From Bacillota bacterium (lineage in GTDB: Bacteria > Bacillota > Bacilli > Paenibacillales > Paenibacillaceae), in contig JAEZZE010000476.1 of assembly GCA_023418755.1 (NCBI GenBank), positions 1 to 15,647 of the forward strand: a DNA stretch of 15,647 nucleotides, read 5' to 3'. This document shows positions 7,053-13,733 of the stretch, one piece after another. The stretch's first letter is position 1, and each line of letters opens with the position of its first letter. The translations under genes and the position numbers were made by a program. The notes under the pieces are model-generated. The model was not told the origin of the DNA, did no database searches, and worked only from the letters and a program-made list of their open reading frames with translations.

Positions 7053-7595
7053 ATGTCCCGTATTGGACGCAAACCGATTCAGGTGCCTAACGGCGTGAAC
7101 GTGAACCTGGACAACAACGTCATTACGATCAAAGGACCGAAAGGAACTTTGTCCCGCGCGCTGCACGGCGATATGAAAGTTTCGTACGAGTCCGATGTCA
7201 TCACTGTTGAACGTCCTTCCGATAACAAGCTTCACCGTGCCCTGCACGGAACGACCCGCAGCGTAGTGGCCAACATGGTCAGCGGCGTAACGGAAGGTTA
7301 TGCGAAGAACCTCGAGCTGGTCGGCGTAGGTTACCGCGCGAGCAAATCCGGCGACAAGCTGGTATTGAACGTCGGTTACTCCCATCCGGTCGAATTCGTT
7401 CCGGAGCAAGGCATCGAGTTCGAAGTGCCTGCGCAGAACAAGATCATCATCAAAGGCATCGACAAGGAGCTTGTCGGCGCGACTGCGGCGAAAGTCCGTT
7501 CCGTTCGCGAGCCTGAGCCGTATAAAGGCAAAGGAATCAAGTACGAGAACGAGCGCATCCTTCGCAAAGAGGGTAAAGCCGGCAAGAAGAAATAA
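7053..7595 (+). CDS. rplF: 50S ribosomal protein L6
   Basis: L6 lies near the sarcin-ricin loop and the factor-binding site. The 180-residue protein has two tandem L6 folds. Conserved parts are SRIGRKPIQVP (2-12), GVGYRA (91-96), HPVEFVP (111-117) and EPYKGKGI (155-162), ending in a lysine-rich tail. GGAGGTG precedes the ATG at 7053. A hairpin-forming sequence lies immediately behind its stop, in front of rplR. Confidence 0.98.
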   Translation: MSRIGRKPIQVPNGVNVNLDNNVITIKGPKGTLSRALHGDMKVSYESDVITVERPSDNKLHRALHGTTRSVVANMVSGVTEGYAKNLELVGVGYRASKSGDKLVLNVGYSHPVEFVPEQGIEFEVPAQNKIIIKGIDKELVGATAAKVRSVREPEPYKGKGIKYENERILRKEGKAGKKK

Positions 7596-7598
7596 GAA

Positions 7599-7630
7599 GA
7601 ACGCGGCGGCTTAAAGGCCGTACGGCGTTC
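7599..7630 (+). other. Predicted hairpin in the rplF-rplR spacer
   Basis: Arms GAACGC (7599-7604) and GCGTTC (7625-7630) pair perfectly. Within them CGGC (7607-7610) and GCCG (7617-7620) pair around a TTAAAG loop, leaving a small internal loop. The structure begins three bases after the rplF stop and ends about 10 bases before the rplR ribosome-binding site. No U-run follows, so it is not an intrinsic terminator. It could be an RNase processing site, a 3'-end stabiliser after partial termination, or a translational control hairpin. Confidence 0.5.
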
Positions 7631-7656
7631 ATTCCATGAAGGGAGTGCAAATGCGG

Positions 7657-8022
7657 ATGATTACTAAAGCCGACAAAAACAAGGCTCGTCTGAAAAGACA
7701 CCTTCGGGTTCGTAAGAAAATCAGCGGGACGAACGAACGTCCACGTCTGTCCGTGTTTCGTTCCTCCAAGCACATCTACGCTCAATTGATCGATGACGTT
7801 AAAGGCGTTACGCTGGCCAGCGCATCGACAGTCGACAAGGAGCTTGCTGAGGTCGAAAACGGCGGCAACGTGGAAGCCGCGCGCAAGGTTGGCGAACTGA
7901 TCGCCAAACGCGCGAAGGAAAAAGGATACGAGAACGTCGTGTTCGATCGCGGCGGTTACTTGTACCACGGACGTATTCAAGCACTGGCGGATGCTGCACG
8001 CGAAGCCGGTTTACAGTTTTAA
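7657..8022 (+). CDS. rplR: 50S ribosomal protein L18
   Basis: L18 binds 5S rRNA and brings it with L5 into the central protuberance. From ATG 7657 the product is 121 residues (MITKADKNKARLKRHLRVR), matching the Bacillus start. ATG 7651 (adding Met-Arg) has better spacing from AGGGAG (7640-7645) and cannot be excluded; ATG 7636 lies in front of that site and is unlikely. Conserved segments are RPRLSVFRSSKHIYAQLIDD and VVFDRGGYLYHGR, and the C-terminus ADAAREAGLQF. The ribosome-binding site is weaker than those of its neighbours. Confidence 0.96.
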   Translation: MITKADKNKARLKRHLRVRKKISGTNERPRLSVFRSSKHIYAQLIDDVKGVTLASASTVDKELAEVENGGNVEAARKVGELIAKRAKEKGYENVVFDRGGYLYHGRIQALADAAREAGLQF

Positions 8023-8051
8023 TTCACTTTTGACACAAGGAGGTAAACGAC

Positions 8052-8549
8052 TTGCGTGTAGATCCGAACACATTGGAACTGACGGAGAAAATGGTGCAAA
8101 TCAACCGTGTCTCCAAAGTCGTCAAGGGCGGACGTCGCTTCAGCTTTAGCGCACTCGTCGTTGTCGGAGACGGCAAAGGCTGGGTTGGCGCGGGCATCGG
8201 CAAAGCTTCCGAAGTTCCTGACGCGATTCGCAAAGGCGTCGAAGACGCCAAGAAAAATCTGGTCTTCGTACCGTTCGTTGGAACGACGATTCCGCACGCC
8301 GTTATGGGAAGTTTCGGCGCCGGCAAAGTGTTGTTGAAACCAGCATCGGAAGGTACGGGCGTTATCGCGGGCGGTCCAGTCCGCGCGGTGCTCGAACTGG
8401 CTGGAGTCGGCGATATTTTGACGAAATCGCTGGGATCCTCCAACTCCATCAATATGGTCAATGCGACGTTGGAAGGATTGTCTCGCCTGAAACGCGCCGA
8501 AGACGTAGCGAAACTGCGCGGAAAAACCGTAGCAGAGCTATTCCGCTAA
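8052..8549 (+). CDS. rpsE: 30S ribosomal protein S5
   Basis: S5 helps form the mRNA entry channel and influences decoding accuracy. The 165 residues have an N-terminal double-stranded-RNA-binding-like domain with SKVVKGGRRFSF (21-32), the loop where spectinomycin-resistance changes occur in other species (wild-type in appearance here), and GDGKGWVGAGIGKA (39-52). The C-terminal domain contains GSSNSINMVNAT. The start is TTG 8052, giving MRVDPNTLELTEK; AAGGAGGT ends about eight bases upstream, and no ATG is available in this position. Conservation and the strong site support the rare start codon. Confidence 0.97.
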   Translation: MRVDPNTLELTEKMVQINRVSKVVKGGRRFSFSALVVVGDGKGWVGAGIGKASEVPDAIRKGVEDAKKNLVFVPFVGTTIPHAVMGSFGAGKVLLKPASEGTGVIAGGPVRAVLELAGVGDILTKSLGSSNSINMVNATLEGLSRLKRAEDVAKLRGKTVAELFR

Positions 8550-8563
8550 GGAGGGGAAACAAG

Positions 8564-8743
8564 ATGGCACAGCTTCAAATTACCCTCGTTCGCAGTTTGA
8601 TCGGCCGTCCTGAGAATCAGCGTCAAACGGTGAAATCTTTGGGACTCGGCAAGCTGCATTCGTCCGTAGTGAAGGAAGACAATGTCGCGATCCGCGGCAT
8701 GATCAATACAGTAAGCCACCTGATCGAAGTTAAAGAAGTTTAA
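8564..8743 (+). CDS. rpmD: 50S ribosomal protein L30
   Basis: L30 is a small 50S protein bound to 23S rRNA domain II. The gene encodes 59 residues: MAQLQITLVRSLIGRPENQR at the start, then QTVKSLGLGKLHSSVV, and the C-terminus HLIEVKEV. The pattern LVRSLIGRPENQRQTVKSLGLGKL is the L30 signature (given here in two parts). AAGGAGGGG lies just behind the rpsE stop, eight bases before the ATG. Its position between rpsE and rplO is universal in this cluster. Confidence 0.97.
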   Translation: MAQLQITLVRSLIGRPENQRQTVKSLGLGKLHSSVVKEDNVAIRGMINTVSHLIEVKEV

Positions 8744-8781
8744 GTTAACCAAGCATAACATTCAAGGAGGTGCGACGTACG

Positions 8782-9225
8782 ATGAAATTGCATGAGCTGG
8801 CTCCTAACGAAGGCTCCAAATCCACCCGCAAGCGGGTAGGACGCGGCGCCGGAAGCGGCCTCGGCAAAACGTCCGGTCGCGGTCACAAAGGGCAGAACGC
8901 TCGTTCCGGCGGCGGAGTACGTCCCGGTTTCGAGGGCGGACAAAACCCGTTGTACCGTCGGGTTCCTAAGCGCGGTTTCAACAACGATCGTTTCGCTACC
9001 GTGTTCGCGATCGTCAATCTTGACCAGTTGAACCGTTTTGCGGCGGGAACGGAAGTGACGCCGGAATTGCTTCTGAGCGAGGGCATTCTGAAAAATCCGA
9101 AAGACGGAATTAAAATTCTGGGCAATGGCGATCTGAACGTGCAGCTGACTGTTAAAGCTCATAAGTTCTCTCAGTCTGCAGCAGAAAAAATTCAAGCCGC
9201 CGGCGGTAAAACCGAGGTGATCTAA
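8782..9225 (+). CDS. rplO: 50S ribosomal protein L15
   Basis: L15 is a late-assembling protein of the 50S subunit. ATG 8782 gives MKLHELAPNEGSKSTRKRVG and 147 residues; an in-frame GTG at 8770 lies within the ribosome-binding site AAGGAGGT (8764-8771) and is rejected. The N-terminal third is Gly/Arg/Lys-rich and flexible (GRGAGSGLGKTSGRGHKGQ starting near residue 20), and VPKRGFNNDRFATV follows. The TAA stop overlaps the secY ATG by one base, with GGTGA-type pairing upstream, so secY translation is probably coupled to L15. Confidence 0.98.
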   Translation: MKLHELAPNEGSKSTRKRVGRGAGSGLGKTSGRGHKGQNARSGGGVRPGFEGGQNPLYRRVPKRGFNNDRFATVFAIVNLDQLNRFAAGTEVTPELLLSEGILKNPKDGIKILGNGDLNVQLTVKAHKFSQSAAEKIQAAGGKTEVI

Positions 9226-10523
9226 TGTTCGCGACCGTCACTAACATTTGGAAAGTTGAGGACCTTCGCAAGAGGATCCTCTTCACCCTTTTCATCCTGT
9301 TAATTTACCGTATCGGTTCCTTCATTCCGGTCCCGAACATTAACAAAGACGTTCTGACGATGGCCGATCAAGCGGGTGCAGACCTGTTCGGCCTTCTGAA
9401 CACATTCTCCGGCGGTGCGCTGTTCAACTTCTCCATCTTTGCTCTCGGGATTACGCCGTATATTACGGCTTCGATTATCGTTCAGCTGCTTTCCATGGAC
9501 GTCATACCGAAGTTTTCGGAGTGGCAAAAGGAAGGCGAGAACGGCAAGCGCAAGCTGGCTCAGATCACTCGTTACGGAACGATTGTCCTGGGTCTCATCC
9601 AAGCTTTCGCTACGGCAATCGGCTTTAACCGGATGTACGCTTACGAAATGGTCATTGATGCGAACGTGGCGACGTATCTTATGATTGCCATCGTATTGAC
9701 GGCAGGTACCGCGTTCCTGATGTGGCTCGGCGAGCAGATCAACGAAAAAGGTATCGGCAACGGGATCTCGATCTTGATCTTCGCGGCGATTATCGCTTCC
9801 ATGCCTAAGCATGTTCGCGACATTTACGAAACCCAATTCGTGGATTCCAGCCAGTTGTTCCTGAACATCGTGAAGGTGTTGATCATCCTGATCGTGGTCG
9901 TGCTGATCATCGCAGGCGTCATCTTCATCCAGCAGGGGGTTCGCAAAATCCCGGTACAATACGCGAAACGGGTTGTCGGACAGAAAATGTACGGCGGCCA
10001 ATCGACGCACATTCCGCTTAAAGTGAATGGCGCCGGCGTTATCCCGGTTATTTTCGCGGTATCGCTGCTGATGTTCCCGATCACGATCGCTCAATTCTGG
10101 GCTAACCAGGCTTGGGCGCAATGGATCATCAGCCACCTGTACTACGACAAGCCGCTTGGCATGGTCCTGTACGTGCTGCTGATTATCGGATTTACGTTCT
10201 TCTACACGTTCGTTCAGTTCAACCCTCAGCAGTTGGCGGACAATATGAAGAAGAACGGCGGCTACATTCCGGGCATTCGTCCGGGCAAGCCGACCGCCGG
10301 CTTCCTGACGCGGGTCATTACCCGCATCACGCTTGCGGGCGCGATCTTCCTGGCTTTGATCTCGGTTCTGCCGGTCTTCTTCGGCTTCCTTGCGGATCTT
10401 CCCCGTACGGTTCAACTGGGCGGCACCTCGCTGCTGATCGTTGTCGGGGTTGCGCTTGAGACAATGAAGCAAATCGAGAGCCAGCTGATCAAACGCCACT
10501 ACAAAGGGTTTATCAATAAGTAA
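9225..10523 (+). CDS. secY: Protein translocase subunit SecY
   Basis: SecY forms the membrane channel through which SecA or the ribosome moves proteins. The 432-residue product has ten predicted membrane segments, at roughly 17-35, 66-88, 115-134, 149-167, 180-193, 214-236, 270-290, 312-331, 369-389 and 397-413. The second is preceded by the plug region (FSGGALFNFSIFALGITPYI from 61). The basic cytoplasmic loop with QYAKRVVG (245-252) and the loop with ADNMKKNGGYIPGIRPG (338-354) are the ribosome/SecA contact sites. It begins inside the rplO stop codon. Placement within the spc cluster is typical and links membrane-channel supply to ribosome supply. Confidence 0.99.
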   Translation: MFATVTNIWKVEDLRKRILFTLFILLIYRIGSFIPVPNINKDVLTMADQAGADLFGLLNTFSGGALFNFSIFALGITPYITASIIVQLLSMDVIPKFSEWQKEGENGKRKLAQITRYGTIVLGLIQAFATAIGFNRMYAYEMVIDANVATYLMIAIVLTAGTAFLMWLGEQINEKGIGNGISILIFAAIIASMPKHVRDIYETQFVDSSQLFLNIVKVLIILIVVVLIIAGVIFIQQGVRKIPVQYAKRVVGQKMYGGQSTHIPLKVNGAGVIPVIFAVSLLMFPITIAQFWANQAWAQWIISHLYYDKPLGMVLYVLLIIGFTFFYTFVQFNPQQLADNMKKNGGYIPGIRPGKPTAGFLTRVITRITLAGAIFLALISVLPVFFGFLADLPRTVQLGGTSLLIVVGVALETMKQIESQLIKRHYKGFINK

Positions 10524-10550
10524 TCTTCGAGACGGACAGGAGGAACAGCA

Positions 10551-11195
10551 ATGAACATCTTGTTTATGGGGCCTCCTGGCGCCGGTAAAGGAACGCAGGC
10601 AGAGCGGATCGTCGCGCAATTCGGCATTCCGCACATCTCGACCGGTGATGCGTTTCGCTTAGCCATGAAGCAAGGCACGCCGCTGGGACAGAAGGCCAAG
10701 GAGTACGTGGACCAAGGACTTCTCGTTCCGGACGAAGTGACGAACGGCATCGTGCGCGATCGTCTCGCGGAGAAAGACTGCGAGAGCGGATTTCTGCTCG
10801 ACGGCTTTCCGCGGACGATTGCCCAAGCCGAAGCGCTCGACGGCATGCTCGCCGAAATGGGTCGCAAGATCGACCATGTCATCAACCTCAAAGTGGACCG
10901 CGGATTTCTGCTGGCCCGCTTGACCGGAAGACGGATTTGCAAAACTTGCGGCACGGCGTATCATATCGTTTTCAACCCTCCCAAGCAGGAAGGCGTCTGC
11001 GACAAGGACGGGGGAGAACTGTATCAGCGTTCCGACGATACGGAGGAGAAAGTGGGCACGCGTCTTGACGAGTATACGAGCAAGACGGCTCCGCTGCTGA
11101 CGTATTACGGCGACAAAGGGTTGCTCCGAGAAGTCGACGGAGAGAAGGATATCGATGCGGTAACGTCCGATATCGCTTCCTTGCTCAGAGGTTAA
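10551..11195 (+). CDS. adk: Adenylate kinase (zinc-containing LID)
   Basis: Adk catalyses ATP + AMP to 2 ADP in the cytoplasm. The 214 residues show the P-loop GPPGAGKGT at 7-15, the AMP-binding HISTGD (28-33), LLDGFPRT (82-89) and the LID domain at about 127-163. The LID carries Cys130, Cys133, Cys150 and Asp153, the zinc set known from Bacillus and Geobacillus enzymes. CAGGAGG is about seven bases before ATG 10551. Codon use is less strict than in the ribosomal-protein genes, suggesting lower expression. It lies between secY and map exactly as in Bacillus. Confidence 0.98.
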   Translation: MNILFMGPPGAGKGTQAERIVAQFGIPHISTGDAFRLAMKQGTPLGQKAKEYVDQGLLVPDEVTNGIVRDRLAEKDCESGFLLDGFPRTIAQAEALDGMLAEMGRKIDHVINLKVDRGFLLARLTGRRICKTCGTAYHIVFNPPKQEGVCDKDGGELYQRSDDTEEKVGTRLDEYTSKTAPLLTYYGDKGLLREVDGEKDIDAVTSDIASLLRG

Positions 11196-11201
11196 TCGGC
11201 C

Positions 11202-11948
11202 ATGATCGTGATCAAGTCCGAGAAAGAGTTGAGCTTGATGCGGGAGGCGGGCCGAATCGTCGCGGAGACGCATCGCTTGATGAAGCAAGCGGTCGCTCCC
11301 GGCGTGACGACCGCCGAACTGGATCGGATCGCCGACGCGTTCATCCGAAGCCAAGGCGCCGTTCCCTCTTTCAAAGGTTACAACGGTTTTCCCGCCAGCA
11401 TATGCGCCTCCACGAACGAGGAACTCGTGCATGGGTTCCCCGGACCGCGGAAGCTCGTAGAAGGCGACATCATCAGCATCGATATCGGCGCACAGTATCA
11501 AGGGTATCACGGCGACTCCGCATGGACGTACGGGGTCGGCCAGATCGGCGGCGAAGCCCAGAGATTGCTGGACGTGACCGAAGCGTCCCTCTATGCGGGA
11601 CTTGAGTTGGTCCGCCCGGACGTCAGGCTGTTCACGATTTCCCACGGCATTCAGAAGGTCATCGAAGACGCGGGCATGTCCGTCGTCCGAGAATATGTCG
11701 GTCACGGCGTAGGGGCGGCTCTTCACGAAGAACCGCAAATTCCGAATTACGGAATGCCGGATCGGGGACCGAGATTGAAGCCGGGGATGACGCTCGCGAT
11801 CGAACCGATGGTCAATCTGGGAGAACGCTACGTGAAGACTCTGTCCGACAATTGGACGGTCGTTACGGTGGACGGATCCTTGTGCGCGCATTTCGAGCAT
11901 ACGATAGCCGTGACCGAAGACGGGTACGAAATTTTGACCCGTGCGTAA
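11202..11948 (+). CDS. map: Methionine aminopeptidase type I
   Basis: Map removes the initiator methionine from nascent proteins. The 248-residue pita-bread fold protein has all five metal ligands in place: Asp94 and Asp105 (SIDIG and YHGDS), His168 (VGHGVG), Glu201 (LAIEPM) and Glu232 (FEHTIA). His77 in VHGFP is the substrate-binding histidine. There is no N-terminal zinc-finger extension. ATG 11202 is only six bases after the adk stop, and its ribosome-binding site AGAGGT overlaps that stop, implying coupling. The clustering with ribosomal genes fits its action at the tunnel exit. Confidence 0.98.
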   Translation: MIVIKSEKELSLMREAGRIVAETHRLMKQAVAPGVTTAELDRIADAFIRSQGAVPSFKGYNGFPASICASTNEELVHGFPGPRKLVEGDIISIDIGAQYQGYHGDSAWTYGVGQIGGEAQRLLDVTEASLYAGLELVRPDVRLFTISHGIQKVIEDAGMSVVREYVGHGVGAALHEEPQIPNYGMPDRGPRLKPGMTLAIEPMVNLGERYVKTLSDNWTVVTVDGSLCAHFEHTIAVTEDGYEILTRA

Positions 11949-11963
11949 AGCCAGGTGAAGGAT

Positions 11964-12272
11964 ATGACGGTACAAGTGAAGCTTGCGCCCGGCGATCTCG
12001 TAAGAAGCCGGCGTGGAAAAGACGAAGGTGAGCTAGCGGTCGTGATCGCCCTCGTCGAGGAGCGTTTCGCGCTCGTGGCCGACGGCGATAAGCGCCGCTT
12101 CGATCGACCCAAACGCAAGAACGTGCTGCATCTCGAACGGATCGGGTTCCGAAGCGAGGAAGTCGCCAGCAGCATTCGCGACACTGGACGCGTAACCAAC
12201 GCGAAGCTACGGTACGCTATCGGTCAAATCGAACGACGGCTCGGAACGCATGCTGAAGAGAAAGGAGAATGA
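11964..12272 (+). CDS. KOW-domain RNA-binding protein (L14e/L6e/L27e-like, YbzG-type)
   Basis: The 102-residue product starts at ATG 11964 with MTVQVKLAPGDLVRSRRGKD. AGGTG (11953-11957) is six bases upstream; an in-frame GTG at 11955 lies inside that site and is rejected. Residues 9-30 form a KOW-like beta-barrel start (PGDLVRSRRGKDEGELAVVI), followed by a basic region FDRPKRKNVLHLERI (about 46-60) and a charged C-terminus. It matches by position and size the small KOW protein between map and infA in Bacillus (YbzG), whose role is not well defined. Binding to rRNA or the translating ribosome is inferred from the domain and context. The tail contains the infA ribosome-binding site. Confidence 0.88.
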   Translation: MTVQVKLAPGDLVRSRRGKDEGELAVVIALVEERFALVADGDKRRFDRPKRKNVLHLERIGFRSEEVASSIRDTGRVTNAKLRYAIGQIERRLGTHAEEKGE

Positions 12273-12274
12273 CG

Positions 12275-12490
12275 GTGGCCAAAGAGGACGTCATCGAGGT
12301 GGAAGGTACGGTCGTTGAACCGTTGCCGAATGCCATGTTCAAGGTAGAGCTCGAGAACGGACATCAAATCCTTGCTCATGTTTCCGGCAAGCTCCGGATG
12401 CATTTCATACGGATTCTGACGGGGGATAAAGTGGTTATTCAATTGTCACCCTATGATCTGACGCGCGGTCGTATCACCTACCGCAAATAA
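12275..12490 (+). CDS. infA: Translation initiation factor IF-1
   Basis: IF-1 is an OB-fold protein that blocks the A site during initiation. The start chosen is GTG 12275 (MAKEDVIEVEGTVVE, 71 residues), since AAAGGAG (12261-12267) has a seven-base spacing to it. The in-frame ATG 12269 is one base from that site and overlaps the TGA of the KOW gene, so it is unlikely. Conserved segments are LPNAMFKVELENGHQILAHVSGK (in two parts LPNAMFKVELENG and HVSGKLRMHFIRIL) and SPYDLTRGRITYR. It is two bases from the preceding stop. The GTG start and tight spacing suggest dependence on upstream translation. Confidence 0.97.
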   Translation: MAKEDVIEVEGTVVEPLPNAMFKVELENGHQILAHVSGKLRMHFIRILTGDKVVIQLSPYDLTRGRITYRK

Positions 12491-12642
12491 GCTCGTTCGC
12501 TCCGTGACAACTGTCGCTGTCACACCCGTGACGATCGAACCGCGACGTCGGAGACTCGCACGTTCGGATCGCACTCGTGTCGACCGAACCGCGACGTCGG
12601 GGACGCGCACGTTCGGATCGCACAATTAAGGAGGGTATTATC
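12491..12642 (+). other. infA-rpmJ spacer carrying repeats
   Basis: This 152-nt non-coding stretch holds a perfect 6-bp inverted repeat GTGACA/TGTCAC (12504-12509, 12518-12523) with an 8-base loop, then a 49-nt tandem repeat (listed separately), and AAGGAGGG (12628-12635) for rpmJ. No start codon with a ribosome-binding site and no promoter pair are seen, and no U-run follows the dyads. The length and repeats are unusual for a gap inside this cluster. Confidence 0.6.
12521..12623 (+). repeat. Imperfect 49-nt tandem repeat, about two copies, each with an internal dyad
   Basis: The unit at 12521-12569 recurs at 12570-12618, with a further five-base remnant to 12623. The best matched 39-nt cores (12536-12574 and 12585-12623) differ at two bases. 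Each copy can form a 9-bp stem with one bulge: 12532-12540 with 12562-12571, and 12581-12589 with 12611-12620. Each core also contains the palindrome CGACGTCG. In copy two the T of copy one (12535) is replaced by C (12584), but pairing is kept by shifting the bulged base. The stems enclose about 21 nt. No function is known from sequence. Confidence 0.8.
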
Positions 12643-12756
12643 ATGAAGGTGAGACCTTCGGTCAAACCGATTTGCGAGAAATGCAAAGTCATTCGCCGCA
12701 AAGGTAACGTGATGGTTATCTGCGAAAACCCGAAGCATAAACAAAAACAAGGCTAA
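12643..12756 (+). CDS. rpmJ: 50S ribosomal protein L36, zinc-binding type
   Basis: L36 is the smallest 50S protein. The 37-residue product is MKVRPSVKPICEKCKVIRR followed by KGNVMVICENPKHKQKQG. Cys11, Cys14, Cys27 and His32 form the zinc-binding set of the C+ type. AAGGAGGG lies seven bases before ATG 12643. It opens the alpha group here, after the unusual repeat-bearing spacer, and is followed 25 nt later by rpsM. With S14 and Adk it makes three zinc proteins in one transcription unit. Confidence 0.97.
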   Translation: MKVRPSVKPICEKCKVIRRKGNVMVICENPKHKQKQG

Positions 12757-12781
12757 CGATAGAAGGAGGTGCCTCTAAACT

Positions 12782-13150
12782 ATGGCACGTATATCTGGTG
12801 TTGACCTCCCGCGCGACAAGCGCGTGGAAATCGCCCTGACGTACATCTTCGGAATTGGCAAGTCCACTTCCCAGAAGGTTCTGGCGTCTGCGGGCGTCAA
12901 TCCCGACACTCGCGTTCGTGATCTGACCGAAGACGAGCTGGCTCGTCTGCGCGAAACGATCGACAAAGAAGTGAAGGTCGAGGGCGACTTGCGTCGCGAA
13001 ATTGCACTAAACATCAAACGGCTGATCGAAATCGGCTGCTATCGTGGCATCCGTCACCGCCGCGGTCTTCCGGTTCGCGGACAACGTTCGAAGACGAACG
13101 CTCGTACACGCAAAGGTCCGCGTCGTACGGTAGCGAACAAGAAGAAATAA
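12782..13150 (+). CDS. rpsM: 30S ribosomal protein S13
   Basis: S13 is a 30S head protein that contacts the P-site tRNA and the 50S subunit through bridges. The 122 residues start MARISGVDLPRDKRVEIALT, have the IFGIGKSTSQ helix-hairpin-helix (22-31) and the C-terminal basic tail HRRGLPVRGQRSKTNARTRK starting at 92, which reaches the tRNAs. GAAGGAGGT is about 11 bases before ATG 12782. Length and sequence are those of Bacillales S13. Confidence 0.98.
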   Translation: MARISGVDLPRDKRVEIALTYIFGIGKSTSQKVLASAGVNPDTRVRDLTEDELARLRETIDKEVKVEGDLRREIALNIKRLIEIGCYRGIRHRRGLPVRGQRSKTNARTRKGPRRTVANKKK

Positions 13151-13166
13151 GGGGGGATAACAAAAC

Positions 13167-13565
13167 ATGGCACAAAAGGGCAAGAAAGTCGTTCGTACCA
13201 AGCGTCGTGATCGGAAGAATATCGACTCCGGCGTGGCACATATCCGTTCCACGTTCAACAATACGATCGTTACGATTACGGACCCGCACGGCAACGCCAT
13301 TTCCTGGGCAAGCTCCGGCAACCTCGGCTTCAAAGGCTCCCGTAAGAGCACGCCGTTCGCGGCTCAAATGGCTGCCGAATCCGCAGCTCGCGCTGCGATG
13401 GAACACGGTATGCGTTTGGTTGAGGTATCCGTTAAAGGTCCCGGCGCAGGCCGCGAAGCCGCGATTCGTTCGTTGCAAGCTGCCGGTCTTGAAGTCAGCA
13501 TGATTAGAGACGTAACGCCGATTCCGCATAACGGCTGCCGTCCTCCGAAACGCCGCCGCGTTTAA
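13167..13565 (+). CDS. rpsK: 30S ribosomal protein S11
   Basis: S11 lies on the 30S platform by the Shine-Dalgarno helix channel. The 132-residue product has HIRSTFNNTIVTITDPHGN (25-43), SSGNLGFKGSRKSTP and the universal C-terminus DVTPIPHNGCRPPKRRRV (115-132). Asn122-Gly123 matches the site that forms isoaspartate in E. coli S11. AAGGGGGGA precedes ATG 13167, 16 nt after rpsM. A 168-nt spacer then separates it from rpoA. Confidence 0.98.
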   Translation: MAQKGKKVVRTKRRDRKNIDSGVAHIRSTFNNTIVTITDPHGNAISWASSGNLGFKGSRKSTPFAAQMAAESAARAAMEHGMRLVEVSVKGPGAGREAAIRSLQAAGLEVSMIRDVTPIPHNGCRPPKRRRV

Positions 13566-13733
13566 CAACGTTGCTGTTGTGGTATCAAACAAGAACAACT
13601 TGAGAATAATGGTTGTAACGGTTAGGCATACTACACGGTTTACCCTATAAACATTTCTCCATGTGAATAAGACGAAGCGATTCGTCGGGTGAGCAAAGGC
13701 AACGTCTGCGACGTTTTGAAGGAGGTTTTGGTT
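13566..13733 (+). other. rpsK-rpoA spacer with hairpins at the rpoA ribosome-binding site
   Basis: The spacer is 168 nt and more AT-rich in its first part (13566-13670) than its surroundings. It contains GACGAA-GCGA-TTCGTC (13671-13686), a perfect 6-bp stem closed by a GNRA-type tetraloop. AACGTC-TGC-GACGTT (13701-13715) is a second perfect 6-bp stem. The rpoA Shine-Dalgarno AAGGAGGT (13719-13726) begins three bases after the second stem. A weak promoter-like pair TTGAGA (13600) and TAGGCA (13623) with 17-base spacing is present but has a poor -10. An acceptable reading is an internal leader for rpoA, not proven. Confidence 0.55.

Noticed and set aside
9300..11975. Long minus-strand open frames (444 and 438 codons) opposite secY and opposite adk/map
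   Set aside because: Same codon-bias effect; the sense strand carries unmistakable secY, adk and map with intact motifs.
13600..13628. TTGAGA-17 nt-TAGGCA as an rpoA promoter
   Set aside because: The -10 hexamer matches the consensus poorly and there is no extended -10, so it is not listed as a promoter.
13689..13733. Longer alpha subunit starting at GTG 13689
   Set aside because: It lies upstream of the clear AAGGAGGT and would cover the hairpin; the 314-residue form from 13734 matches Bacillus.
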